Origin: Tetracentron sinense
Taxonomy: Eukaryota; Streptophyta; Magnoliopsida; Trochodendrales; Trochodendraceae
Length of the DNA: 64,000 bases
Direction: 5' to 3'
Assembly (NCBI GenBank): GCA_015143295.1
Contig: CM026551.1
Span: 17,595,827 to 17,659,826 of the forward strand
The notes beneath the pieces are model-generated. The model saw nothing but the letters and a program-made list of their open reading frames with translations. It was not told where the DNA came from and did not search any database. The position numbers and the translations under genes are program-made. Positions 19,853 to 30,585 of this stretch are shown piece by piece (within the stretch, counting starts at the first letter, position 1; every line of letters starts with the position of its first letter).

Positions 19853-20200
19853 AACAAGGAGAAAGAAATAGGATGTAGGCAAACCAGAAGAGTGTGAGTA
19901 AGAGAAGAAGTGAGACCAACAAAGCCAAAGCCAAAACTCCCGAGAGATCTCGAGTGTGGCCGAGGAATCGCTTGGTCTTGTCGGAAAGGCAAGGGAGTTT
20001 CACGGAAGAGTCAAGGAAGGATAGAAGCATAGCGAGGATGGAGATTGTGATAAGAAGGGGATGTGTTTCAAAGGATTCTGAGGCTTTCCTCGGTACGTAC
20101 TTCAAGGTGAGGAGCTCTACCACTGGTGGGATGGCATATCACAAGTCGATGCACCTCTTCTTCTGCTGCTGCTGCCGGCGACAATCTTGGTAGCAACTCA
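19743..20200 (-). pseudogene. Small multi-pass membrane protein of unknown function, copy 2
   Basis: Paralogue of 11133-11588: the minus-strand frame includes YAIPPVVELLTLKY, SFETHPLLITISILAMLLSF, and GVLALALLVSLLLLLTLFWF. An in-frame TGA separates the I-D-L segment from Y-A-I-P-P-V, where copy 1 has an arginine codon, and there is no good ATG upstream of the first hydrophobic stretch. A CTG trinucleotide expansion (about 20160-20175) lies in the N-terminal part. The C-terminus is lengthened by the 61-bp duplication. It is probably non-functional unless exons differ from this reading. Confidence 0.6.
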
Positions 20201-20224
20201 CCGATATTAGTCACCTGAATCTGC

Positions 20225-20800
20225 ATTCTCGACGATTCTAATTTCCCTCTGATTTTTGTATATTTGCTTTCTTTGGTCGTATTGAATATATAGGCATTTT
20301 TTTGGAAGCTTCATATAAAAAGCTGAGTTAGGCTCTCCTAATTAAAAGGCTTGACTTTCGATAGATCTAAACTCTTAATTAATAACATTTGGGTTTAGGC
20401 GAATTATTCGTGAATTGAACGCTGTTTAGTGTTTAATTCGGTCGTTGATTTCAATCATATGTTCGCCATTTTTAATCATTCGAACATTTGAAAATCAGAC
20501 TAATCGAGCGTCATCTGCTTTTTTTTCCTCTCTCAGACGTCTCTCAAATACGTACGGTCCCATTCCCAACTTTAAGACTCTGCGTCAGATGTGTCCGTCC
20601 AGGAAAGGGACTCTTTATGAGACACGGTCCCATTCCCAACTTTAAGACTCTGCGTCAGATGAGTCGAGGAAAGGGAAAACCCGAACATCGTCCTCCCGTT
20701 TCGTTCGCGAATCATTCCGAGCTGGAGTCGCGAACTTGTGAAAATATTATAAAATTGATTTATAAAGCATCCCACGCACACCAGCAATCACGAGCGAATT
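20225..20800 (+). repeat. Segmental duplicate of 12525-12880 with internal 70-bp repeat
   Basis: Blocks are shared with 12525-12880, 36437-36600 and 37320-37450. An internal direct repeat ACGGTCCCATTCCCAAC...CGTCAGATG sits at 20554 and 20624 (70 bp apart). The segment ends in GTGAAAATATTATAAAATTG and TATAAAGCATCCCACGCAC, similar to the promoter region of the gene at 40870. Confidence 0.75.
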
Positions 20801-22317
20801 TTCTGGAGTTCAATCGCACCTACACTCATCAACTTATTCATCTTAACCCCTATTGACTGTGGTTAAAATTGATCAACTTAAGGTCCAACAATTTAACTTT
20901 GATTTTTAAAAATAGTATTAAAAAATATTAATCTAGGACTGGGCTGTGCCGGGAAAGGCCTAGGTCTTATTGGACCAAGGTAAGACATGAGTCTTACCGG
21001 GCCCGACCCTCATTTACTAAGATGAGGCCCTATGAACTAGCTAGGCACAAGCCCTTCTCTCAAGGGCCGAAAGAACAACAAAGAAATTACATCATGTTTT
21101 TTCTATATTGATTGTCAACCCGACATACAACTCTCCTCCGTTATTTGGGCTTAGTACCAACAATGTAACTCATTGTTGAACTAAAACGATTAGTGAATCT
21201 TAACCATAGTTAATATGGGTCAAAATGGACACGTGTTGGCTTGTGGGTGCGATTGTACTTGGTTGTGATTCGATCTCTCCCCATCAAACTTAACCATCTC
21301 TAGCTAGCCAAAGACATTCTCTATAGCTGCCATCTATGGAGGACACATGGTCTCCTTGTCTAACAACCTTCTTGTCTAAGAGATGGAGAGCTAACTCCAT
21401 GTTTTTAAATGCATATTATCATTATGAAAACTAGTGGACCACACATGCCATGTACATGAAAGAGGGAAGGGGGAAAGAGAGTGGAAAGAGTGACCCTAGT
21501 TAGCCTCATGTGATGCATGTGTGTTAGAGGGGAGATGTGGAAGAGAGAAAATGTGTTAGAAACAATGAGTTGTGTGATGGTTGAAAACACATAGAGAGTA
21601 AGAGAAAAAAAATAAGAATAAATAGTTGAGGGAATCAACCTTATCAAGGGGATTGAAGTTAATAGATTTTAAGTGACTTTAATACCCTTAAATATTTGTT
21701 TAAATAGTAATAGGATAATATAATATTCGGTTTTATTGTCATGGTAAAAAAGTCAATCAAGGCTATCTACTCCTCATTTTCTCATTATATAATTGTAGAG
21801 GTAATATTTTAACAATTTTGATACGTCTCTACCCAATTTTTGGCAATGAATTTCCTCTAGCAGACGCTTGGGTATTACATTCGGGCATAGCCTGCAGTTG
21901 GCACGTGACGAGAAATAAGGGAGAAAATAAAATATCGATCGTGGGAGAAAGTGAAATTTTTTTTGATATTTTGTTTTCTCCCTTATTTTTTTTTGATTTT
22001 CTCCACACCCCCCACATGTCCCTTTTGTCCCCCTTTTAATTGTAGTTAACCATAACCAGTTTAAGGTTAAATTTTTTATTATGGAAAATTGATTCTTTTC
22101 CACGCGTTCAGCCTAAAAGCTGCCACGTGTCCCTTTAAACATTCACTAATTGTGATTAAGATTTACTCACCCGTAGGGTTCATCCATCTAACATTAATTT
22201 TCAGGGAAAATATACAAAAAAAAGAGCCCCGCATGTCCCTTTTAACACATATTAATTGTGGTTAAGATTCACTCACCCCTAAGGTTCATCCATCTAACCA
22301 CAATTAAAGAATAACGA
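20801..22317. other. Non-coding; dispersed repeat copies
   Basis: Several copies of the TTAACTGTGGTTAA/GACACGTG family lie at 20840-20890, 21180-21240, 22000-22150 and 22224-22305. The stretch at 21900-22000 carries GGGAGAAAATAAAAT and its complement, probably a decayed MITE. No gene. Confidence 0.5.
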
Positions 22318-23239
22318 TGGTTCTTGTCAGGCATGTGCTTATGACCTTGAGGCACATCCTAAGGGATTGTCCAGTGGCTAAGGTTATTTGGGCTCAATTA
22401 GTTCCAGTGAGGCATCATCATCAATTTTTCTCAACTAATCTCAAGGATTAGATGGATGTGAATTTGAGTTGTGGGGTTCAGCACTTTTGTGAGAATCTAT
22501 CTTAGCAAGCTAACTTTGGGCAAGCTATTTGGGCGTTATAAACTTGGTGCAATCAATCTATATTTGATCATACTTTTGTTTGTCAGACCTAATGATCCTA
22601 TAGACTACATCCTATTCAAAGCACGTGAGTCCGAGGAAGTCTTGAAGGCTGAAAACTTTCGTCCTCCAAAACAACTGTGACTTATCTCTTGGATTCCACC
22701 TCCAATGGGTTGGGTGAAACTTAACACAGATGGAAGTACCAGAGTAAATCCAAAAGAGGCCTCTAGTGGTGGACTGATTCGTGGAGATGATGGTAGGTGG
22801 TTGATTGGTTTTGGGCACAATATTGGTATTTTGTTCTGTCATGGTGGTTGAACTTTGGGCGCTCTACAATGGGTTAATGCTGGCTTGGTCCGAAGGTTAC
22901 AGGAAAGTTATTGTTGAAACTGACTCTAGTGCGGTGGTGAATCTTGTTACTAAAGAGCTGGATAATTCTAACCCCCATGGATCCCTCATCCGAGCTTGTA
23001 GAGCGCTCCTAGGAAAATCTTTAGGAGTGCCAACTTGTGCATATTTTTTTGGAGGGAAACCGAGCTGCAGATTGGATTGCTAACTTTAGTCACTCTGAGC
23101 TTCCTGGTGTTACCTTTTTTCGCTCCCCACCCCCGGGTGTTTTACCTTTTCTCTGAAATGATGTAATGAGGGTTTCTATCCCTCAGCTTTGTTTATAGTT
23201 TGTGGGTCTTCCCACCCATTGAACCAAAAATAAATAAAA
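22318..23239 (+). mobile_element. 5'-truncated L1-type LINE with RNase H
   Basis: It carries the C-terminal end of a plant LINE ORF2: a reverse-transcriptase zinc-binding tail (H-I-L-R-D-C-P-V-A-K-V-I-W at about 22350), then an RNase H domain starting W-V-K-L-N-T-D-G-S (about 22705). The latter continues in another frame as VVELWALYNGLMLAWSEGYR and VIVETDSSAVV. Frameshifts and stops disable it. A short A-rich tail follows. The 13-bp duplication TAAAGAATAACGA (22305-22317 and 23240-23252) marks both borders and proves target-primed insertion. Confidence 0.88.
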
Positions 23240-23252
23240 TAAAGAATAACGA

Positions 23253-23424
23253 ATGGGACATGTGGTATCCTGTAGAGGCACACGCGTGCTGGACATAATG
23301 CATGCGCGAACAAGCGAACATGTTGAACAAGTGGTTAAGTAGACAAAGAGACCATGTGTCATCCAACGAGAGCAACCAGCAACCATAGAGAAGCCAGAGA
23401 CGATCCTAAGTTCATGCCCAAGTT
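23253..23424. other. Short spacer
   Basis: Continuation of the host of the LINE insertion; no gene recognised. Confidence 0.35.
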
Positions 23425-24318
23425 TAAGGTTGCGTTTGAATTTTTTTTTTATTTTAATAAAAGCTACTCAAAGGGTTTGAAAACTTTTATTTGTCAAAAT
23501 AAGCACTATTCCTAGTAGGTTTAACGTTTTAGGTAATAAGCTTGTTTGATAACCTCATTCACAATCTGAAAAAAGCACTTTGAAAAATTCATAAGAGCTT
23601 ATTACAGGGTAGTTGCTGTTACTTTTTTTAAAAAATAAGACATTTTAACCATTTTAAAATTATATGAAGACATTTTAGCTACCAAATAACCTGAATATGT
23701 TAGACTATTATATTTCTCAGTTTTTTTAATGCTTATTGATCACCAAAGCTCATGTTTTCCTCTATTTGTATCAGGTATACGTGAAAACCTACAACTACGA
23801 ATGTCTGTTACATAACCTTATTCTTAGCTCAAGTATAGACTATTGTCCTCATTGTTTAGGGAGTGCTTGATTGGCTTTCAAGTAAACTTGAAAGGCTAAA
23901 AGTACATAACACAATCGAAGACATTTAACCATTTCAAAGCAATTAATTATCAAAGTACCAAATTCTCATAAGTAAAACATAAAACATCAACAGCAAATTG
24001 TTTAACTTTAACAAATAATATCATATTTAGACCAACACATTCGTAATAGAATCTCTAACAGTTGACATCTCCGCCAATGAAGTAACATCTACTTCTTGAT
24101 TTGTAGCACTGGTAGCATTATTTTCACCATTATCACCATCAACATCTCCACTATCATATTGGTGAAATAATGCCTTCTTTTCTGTTGTCTGTAATTGTTG
24201 CAACAATTATGCTTCTCTCTATTGAGAAGGGATACGAGACCATTTTTTTCAAATTTGAGATCCAAGCCTTCAATACCCCAAATTAAACATTTCTTTCCCA
24301 TTGTGGGGATTGAATGCC
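23425..24318 (-). pseudogene. PIF/Harbinger remnant with transposase C-terminus
   Basis: The left edge AAGGTTGCGTTTGAA resembles the Harbinger terminus at 51757. At 24318-24040 (minus) the decayed frame reads F-E-K-M-V-S-Y-P-F-S-I-E-R-S-I-I-V-A, parallel to the ILKKMAPYPFPIQRSIVVAA stretch of the transposase at 52464-53710. The following CTCTAACAGTTGACATCTCC also matches 52399 onward. All upstream transposase domains are missing. Confidence 0.7.
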
Positions 24319-24374
24319 AGCACTAAAGTTCGATAACCCATATCTAGCCTCCCCCCGCCCCAAAAAACAATCAA

Positions 24375-25865
24375 GTGTAAATCCTCTAGTTGGTCCCTGA
24401 TACTAGGATCGGTATTAGGATTTGGGAGGCCATTCACTCAATTAAATCTTCACACATCACTTATTCTCTTTTAATGCCTAGGAAATGGGAAACAGAGACC
24501 TTTTTATGTACGTTTGCTAACATTTAAGCAAAAGGGTAAATGTATCTTAGAGCAAAAAAAAAACTTTCCGTCCTCTCTTCTCTGGGTACACAACTCAGTT
24601 ACGTCATTTATTCTAAGCCTTTTTAAAAAATATATATGAAGAATTACTTTTAAACGGGAAGCCTTCTCAATTCTGTGTTCACAAACTCAAAATGGGAAAA
24701 AAAATATCTAAAATATTTTTTTTAAAAAGAAAATCATTACTTAAAAATAAAGGACAAGTAATCAACTCCAGTTGTAATCGGGCTCTGGGGAGTTCAACCA
24801 TTGACGCTGCCACGTGTCCCTTTTGACACCCCTTAATTGTGATTAAGATTCACCTATCTATCTTTGGTTTTAGAAAAAAAAATATTTTTTTAAAATTAAC
24901 CCTACAAATTAATGAATTTTAACGGGGGTTTAATTTTCTTCTTTAATGTTTTTTTTTTAAAACCAAGGATAGGTGGGTGAACCCTAATGGTGGGACATGT
25001 GGCAGCATAGTGGTGTAATCGGACTCCCTCAAGGCCATTCTCTAGAGGTCACCATGTATCCCTTTTAACACCTATTAACTATGGTTAAGATTCAGTGACC
25101 TTAGTTTTTTTAAAAATATATTAATTTTTTTTTATCCCTAAGAGTTAAAATTTCTTATCCAAGGATGTTTGAGAGTGGGCCAGACGGATTTAGTCTGTCG
25201 AGGACCAGACCAAGTCTAATCCGAAGAACACACGGTATCATGGTTTAAAATTTCGTTGAAATTTCGGTTTCGGAAATCAGATTTCGGCTGAAATTTCGAA
25301 AATTTCAGGTGAAATTTCGGATTTCGAAAATTTCGGAATTTCAGCCAAAATCTGATTTTTTATTTTAAAATTATTTTTTAATTAAAATTATTTTTCAAAA
25401 AATTTATATATTAATTAAAAAAATAAAATAATAATAATAATATATATATAATTAATATTATATAAAAAAAATAAAAATTTCGGAATATTTTAAAATTTCA
25501 GACTCAAAATTTCGAATCAAATTTCGGAATAATATTTTATTATTAAACGCGATTTCGGTGAGATGTCGGCTGAAATTCTGAAATTTCAGAAAATTTCGTT
25601 TCGAATGGGACATCCGAAATCGAGCGAAATTTTAAACCTTGCATGGTATTGAGTTTTTTACCGGTTGAATTACTTAATAAAAAATGGTGCCTTTGAAGCT
25701 ATAAGAGACATCTACCCTTTAGTCACACGTTAGTAAACGTTAACGGAAACGAATCTATGTTTCCTATCTTTTAGGAATGAGGTTAAGTGACGTGTCAAGA
25801 TTTAATTGAGTGAGTGGTTCCCTAATACCAATTCTGGTATTAGGGCCTATTTAGAGGATTTGCAC
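24375..25865. mobile_element. Long-TIR foldback element, 1,491 bp
   Basis: About 90 bp at each end are inverted repeats: GTGTAAATCCTCTA...CACTCAATTAAATCTT at the left and its complement with scattered changes at the right (25780-25865). Long terminal inverted repeats suggest a Mutator-like element. I found no convincing target duplication. The interior has copies of the CCACGTGTCCCTTTTGAC family and a nested hAT MITE at 25239-25641, but no transposase. Confidence 0.75.
25239..25641. mobile_element. hAT-type MITE, 403 bp
   Basis: Termini CATGGTTTAAAATTTCG and CGAAATTTTAAACCTTG, with dense GAAATTTCGG repeats. The 8-bp duplication CACGGTAT (25231-25238) and CATGGTAT (25642-25649) differs at one base. 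Confidence 0.85.
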
Positions 25866-26523
25866 TCAAAAAAATCTGGGTTTTGAACCTTTAAACTTAT
25901 TGGGTTTTAGGCTAAAATAGTCCCAAAAATCTGGGGTTTGAAACCTCAAATACAGAGATTAGACAACCCCCTTTTATCGTATCTGGGTAAAAAAAAAGCC
26001 AAGTCAAGTCGTTGGCATTTTTTTTTTGTCTCTGCTAATAACCACAATCAAAATCTTTTGAGTTTTGGGTCATTTAAACAAGTGAAATCTCTCAAGTATC
26101 TCTGCATCAATGGGGTCTCCCGAAATTCAATCTAACACTTTTTTTTCTTTTGTATTCAATCTAATCACCCAACTTTCAACCCCTGAAACCATACCCAATT
26201 TGCTAGAAATTCCAAGGCTCCTTAGATTTGTTTTTCTTAGAAGCCACATGATTTTTCTAATCTGCATTAATTGGGTTAAGAATTTGTAACAATCAAGGCT
26301 ACCGATCCAAGCTGTAGAAATACAGACATCAATGTTTTACTTTTAGCTAAGGCAAATAAGTAGATAATATTGAGGATTCATGGAACAAATGGCTATTGTT
26401 TCTCTCTTTCTCAATGAAACGATTTATCAAATGAAAGTAAATCGAGACAAATAAATGAGAAAAAAAGGTAGAGACCAACTTGCACAGGTAGTAGCTTCCG
26501 TTCTCTCGAGAACTCGTTAGTGG
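25866..26523. other. Non-coding, unassigned
   Basis: A 65-codon frame at 25938-26132 has no recognised domain. No repeat structure is evident. Confidence 0.35.
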
Positions 26524-26660
26524 TAGGTGCTAGCTAGCTTAGTTGGTAAAGTCTCTTTAGCGTTGTACCAAAGACCTGGGATCAAATCTCACCTACATCA
26601 AGGTTAGGGGGTAGAGGGAGGACTGAACTACCCCTCATTGTGTAGCTCATAGGTCCATGT

Positions 26661-27235
26661 TGTTGGAATTTGGCTCGAATTAGGCAAAATCCTAAAGGGG
26701 CGATCGATCGCCTACCAAGGGGGATCGATCGCCTGTGGGCGATAGATCGCCTCAAGTGGGGATCGATCGCCTAGGGTGCCGTTTTGTGTGGATTTTCTTT
26801 GGGAAATTGATATTTTAAGTGAATTATGTTTTGAGAAACCCCTATTCCAATTGTGGAACTTTCTATTAGTGTAGGGCTCTTGTTTAGGCTTATAAATAGG
26901 GGATTATGAGTCTAGGATTTGTATCTAAGGATCAAGAGAATGCTTTTGCATTGAGAGTGAGAGATAATAGAAAGGGTTAAAGCATACCAGGGTTTGGGAA
27001 AAGTTTAAGGGAGGATAGATAGAGATTCTACTTTGGGTTTTCATAGAGTGTAAATTGAATGCTTTTGTACTGGTTCCTCAAAGTTTTTGTGAATAAAGAA
27101 GTGATCGGATCTTGACCCGTGGACGTAGGCAGGTTGTTGCCGAACCACGTATATCTCTTGTGTTCCTTTGTGTATGTGTTTTGGTTTATTCTTTTTCGTC
27201 GGGTTATTTTCTATTGATTTGTTTTTCTCACAACA
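26661..27235 (+). repeat. 5' LTR, with repeated GATCGATCGCC boxes
   Basis: 575 bp. TATA box TATAAATA at 26891-26898. Four GATCGATCGCC-like boxes lie at 26699-26772, one of them altered to GATAGATCGCC. The same set, with more changes, opens the 3' LTR. Confidence 0.88.
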
Positions 27236-27276
27236 AATTGGTATCAGAGATTCGGGTTGGGTTAAATTATTTTTCA

Positions 27277-28330
27277 ATGGCTTTGAAAAATTCTAGGCAA
27301 TTTTTCCTGGAGAAATTTGACGGAAAATGGAGTTTCAATCTGTGGCAAAGGAGGGTAAAAGATGTCCTAGTTCAACAGGGTCTCGCAAGGGCGTTGAAGG
27401 AGGATTCCGGTAAATCGGAAAAGATATCTGATTCAGATTGGAATGACATTGAGGCGAAGACAGTCAATACAATACGCCTCTATCTTGTAGATAATGTGAT
27501 GCATAGCATTATGGATGAGAAATCGGCACCGGATTTTTGAAAGAAATTGGAAACGCTCTATATCAGAAAAAGCTTTACCAACAAGTTATATTTGAAAAAG
27601 GGGTTCAATACCTTAAAGATGATGGAGGGTGCAGATCTCATGGAGCACGTTAATGTGTTCAACCAGATCTTGAATCAACTGTAGAAAGTTGTTGTAAAGT
27701 TGGATGAAGAAGATCAGGTCGTGGGGTTTCTTACATCACTTCCAGACTCATATGATCACTTAATGACAACCCTCATGTATGGGCAAGGAGACATTGTTAA
27801 TGGAGGAGGTCACGGCGGCGCTACTCTTTTACAAGATTAGGCAGAAGTCATCGCATGATGAGAATAATCATGCCATGGTTGCTCGGGGAGGAGAAAGGGA
27901 CTTGGAGAGAGGATCTAAAAAAGACTGGAGTAAATCCAAATCTAAAGGAAAATGCGGGGTCCAGTGCTATCATTGCAAAGAATTAGGGCACTTCAAAATG
28001 GAGTGTCCAAGGCGTGCTGATGGGAAAAGGAATTCTTCCGGAGGAGATTTTTCGGCTGCAATAACAACAAACAATGAGGAATACATTGGAGATGATTTTA
28101 CAGTCTTCAAAGGTATGGATAATTCTTCTAGTGAGTGGATTTTAGATTCGGGGACTTCATGTTATATTTGCTCAAATATGGAATTTTTAATACATTCCGA
28201 AAGGGGATATGAAAAGTGTTCCTGAGTGATGGATCTGAATGTGAAATCATGTGGTTTGGTAATGTAAAGATTAAAATGTTTGATGGAGTTATTCGGACTT
28301 TGGGAGGGGTAGCTTGTGTCCCTAAGTTGT
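27277..28330 (+). pseudogene. Copia gag and protease/pre-integrase remnant
   Basis: The gag start MALKNSRQFFLEKFDGKW is followed by the copia Gag domain. In-frame stops occur at about 27538 and 27682, and a shift at about 27790. Then come the zinc knuckle C-Y-H-C-K-E-L-G-H-F-K-M-E-C and the protease signature W-I-L-D-S-G-T-S (28136-28160). A further shift leads to a fragment like the GAG-pre-integrase domain (L-G-G-V-A-C-V-P-K-L). It cannot make a full product. Confidence 0.85.
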
Positions 28331-29024
28331 GAAGGAATTTAATATCCCTCGGGCAATTAGACTTCAAGGGATGTTGTTACACAGTTGTAGGTGGAGTTAT
28401 CAAAATAAATCGGGAAAAGTAGGGATGCTTAGTTTTGATGAAAGAGAAGAAGTGTGGTGTATAGCTCTTAAAGGGGAATACGGTGATAGGTGGAGCTACT
28501 ATAATGTCTGCAAGAAAACGAAAACCTGATATTGTGCAAAGGGTAGAAAGCTCGCATAAAGTCTCTTTCGCAGTATGTGCAAAGATGAGTATTCTGGTAG
28601 GTTTTCGTAAGGGTAGAGATGGTGATGATGTGCCTTTGACAGAGAGGACAAGTCTATGTCCTCGTCCGAGATTCTTCTAGATTAAATAATGAGTTTTGAG
28701 ACTACACATGAGTTTTGACCATGTTTTATCGAATCTGATGGAGTGTTTTCTGGGGTTGGATTTGAGGATGAGTGTAGCTGGTGAATCTCTTTCGCAGATG
28801 GTACAGAGGCAAGCAAGGTCAAAGCAGGTATTTGCGGTATTTGCAAACGGATCTAAGGTAATTGCAAACAAGTTTCGAAATTTTGAGAGAGATTTTGGTT
28901 TGAGGTGGAGATGCTCTCCGGATGTGGGTGATGTAGTGTTCTATCTTGAAGGTTTGCTTGGTAATTAGCAAATTGGTTCTCTTGGTTGCGGGTGGGGTCG
29001 CGGAATTCTCGCCATGGTGGAGAT
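28331..29024 (+). other. Residual 3' internal part of the defective copia element
   Basis: Short frames on both strands without reverse transcriptase or RNase H motifs. The element lost most of pol by internal deletion. Confidence 0.6.
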
Positions 29025-29597
29025 TGTTGGAATTAGGCTCCAATTAGGCAAAACCCCAAAGGGGTGATCGATCGCCCACCAAGGGGGATCGATCCCCCGT
29101 GGGTGATAGATCGCCTCAAGTGGGGATCGATCACCCAGGGCGCCGTTTTGCATGAATTTTCTTCGGGAAATTGATATTTTAAGTGTATTATGCTTTGGGA
29201 AACCTCTATTTCAGTTGGAGGACTTTCTATTAGTCTAAGGCTCTTGTTTAGGCCTATAAATAAGAGATTATGGGTCTAGGGTTTGTATTTAAGGATCAAG
29301 TGAATGCTTTTGCATTAGGAGTAGATAATAGAAAGGGTTAAAGCATATTAGGGTTTGAAAAAGGTTTAAGGGAGGATAGATAAGGATTCTTCTTTGAGTT
29401 TTCATAGAGAATGTGAGTTGAGTGCTTTTGTACTGGTTCCTCAAGATTTTTGTGAATAAAGAAGTGATAGGATCTTGACCCGTGGATATAGGCAGGTTGT
29501 TGCCGAACTACGTATATCTCTTGTGTTCCTTTATATGCGTGTTTTGGTTTATTCTTTTCTGTCGAGTTATTTTCTAATGGTTGTTTTTCTCACAACA
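29025..29597 (+). repeat. 3' LTR of the defective copia element
   Basis: 573 bp, colinear with the 5' LTR but with many substitutions (for example the GATCGATCGCC boxes are changed). It ends CTCACAACA before CATGT. Confidence 0.88.
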
Positions 29598-29637
29598 CAT
29601 GTGGCCTCCAATGAACAAAAAAAAAACTCATTAGTGG

Positions 29638-30585
29638 AGAAAAATTAAAAAGTGTTTCGGAAAAGACCATATATAAAGGGTATGGTATCATTTAGGGTTT
29701 TTGCATGGGATATTACTACCCAAAAAAGAAGAAACTTCCGTAAAAGACTCAAAAACAACTTTCCGCATTTTTCAGGTACTAGTGGGGGCTGCGGCACGTG
29801 CACAACATTGAAAATAATGTTTAAAAATAATATATGATTTTTTTTGCAAATCTCTACTAAAAGATTTTAGCTTGAATTTTTCATTTCTTAAATGTATTTT
29901 AAAGCCATAAATTTAGATTACAACCATTACAAGAGTGAATTAAAATATGGAAGACTAAAATACTGGGTCTCAGTTCCCTCACTGGCTATCACCAGTTAAT
30001 CAGTATAAAGGATGCCTCTCCCTTGCATTAGACTATTGTATTTTAGTGTGTCAAAACTTGACCCTACCCATTTTAATCTATTTCCATGCTTGGGGTCCTT
30101 GGAAGAGGAAGATACCGAGCGGTTGCTGCTATTTCATGGAGGTTAAGGAACCCAACTGCAAAAGCAGCCAAGAAAAGTTAGGATAGTGTTGATCCTCTAG
30201 AGAAAGTGATGAATAGAGAACTCGGGTTGAAGATCCCGAATATGGCTTGGCCGAGATAGTTTGGGCCTGTGTCCCTTTTAACCCCCTTTCAACCACTGTT
30301 AAGTTTAATTAAATTAAGATTAATATTATTATCATTTGCTAAAAATCAAGGTTGGATGGATGAATCATATGGGTGAGTGATTAATCTTAGGTGGAATGTG
30401 GTCCTTTAAACATTATTTTTTAAGTGTCCTTATTTTATATTTATAATTGATTACAAAACTACCTCTGCCTCAAGGCAAATTTTTTGGGTTGCTCCAATAA
30501 TCACTCAAATCGGAGCTCCTATTCATAGGTAATCTCACAGAGAAACTTGGGCTAGTATTCTCCATGGCAGAATTGCTAGGGGTAG
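29638..30585. other. Non-coding, unassigned
   Basis: A dispersed-family copy lies at 30270-30400 (GTCCCTTTTAACCCCCTTTC). No gene is recognised. Confidence 0.4.

Larger units (their letters stand above)
26661..29597 (+). mobile_element. Defective Ty1/copia retrotransposon, 2,937 bp
   Basis: LTRs at 26661-27235 and 29025-29597 (TGTTGG...CACAACA), the target duplication CATGT (26656-26660 and 29598-29602), an initiator-tRNA primer-binding site at 27239, and the polypurine tract GGTGGAGATTG before the 3' LTR. The LTRs differ at many sites, so it is older than the element at 5946. The coding part keeps gag, the protease start and part of the pre-integrase region, all with stops and shifts. Integrase core, reverse transcriptase and RNase H are deleted. 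Confidence 0.9.
26524..29626 (+). mobile_element. tRNA-derived SINE interrupted by a copia element
   Basis: The left part, 26524-26660, has an A-box-like TAGCTTAGTTGGTAAAG and a B-box-like GGGATCAAATCTC. The right part, 29603-29626, ends in an A-tract. The whole is flanked by an 11-bp duplication, CTCGTTAGTGG (26513-26523) and CTCATTAGTGG (29627-29637). Removing the copia element and its target duplication leaves a SINE of about 161 bp. Confidence 0.82.

Noticed and set aside
26699-26772. GATCGATCGCC boxes as a possible CRISPR-like array
   Set aside because: Spacing is irregular and very short, and the boxes are part of a plant retrotransposon LTR present twice.
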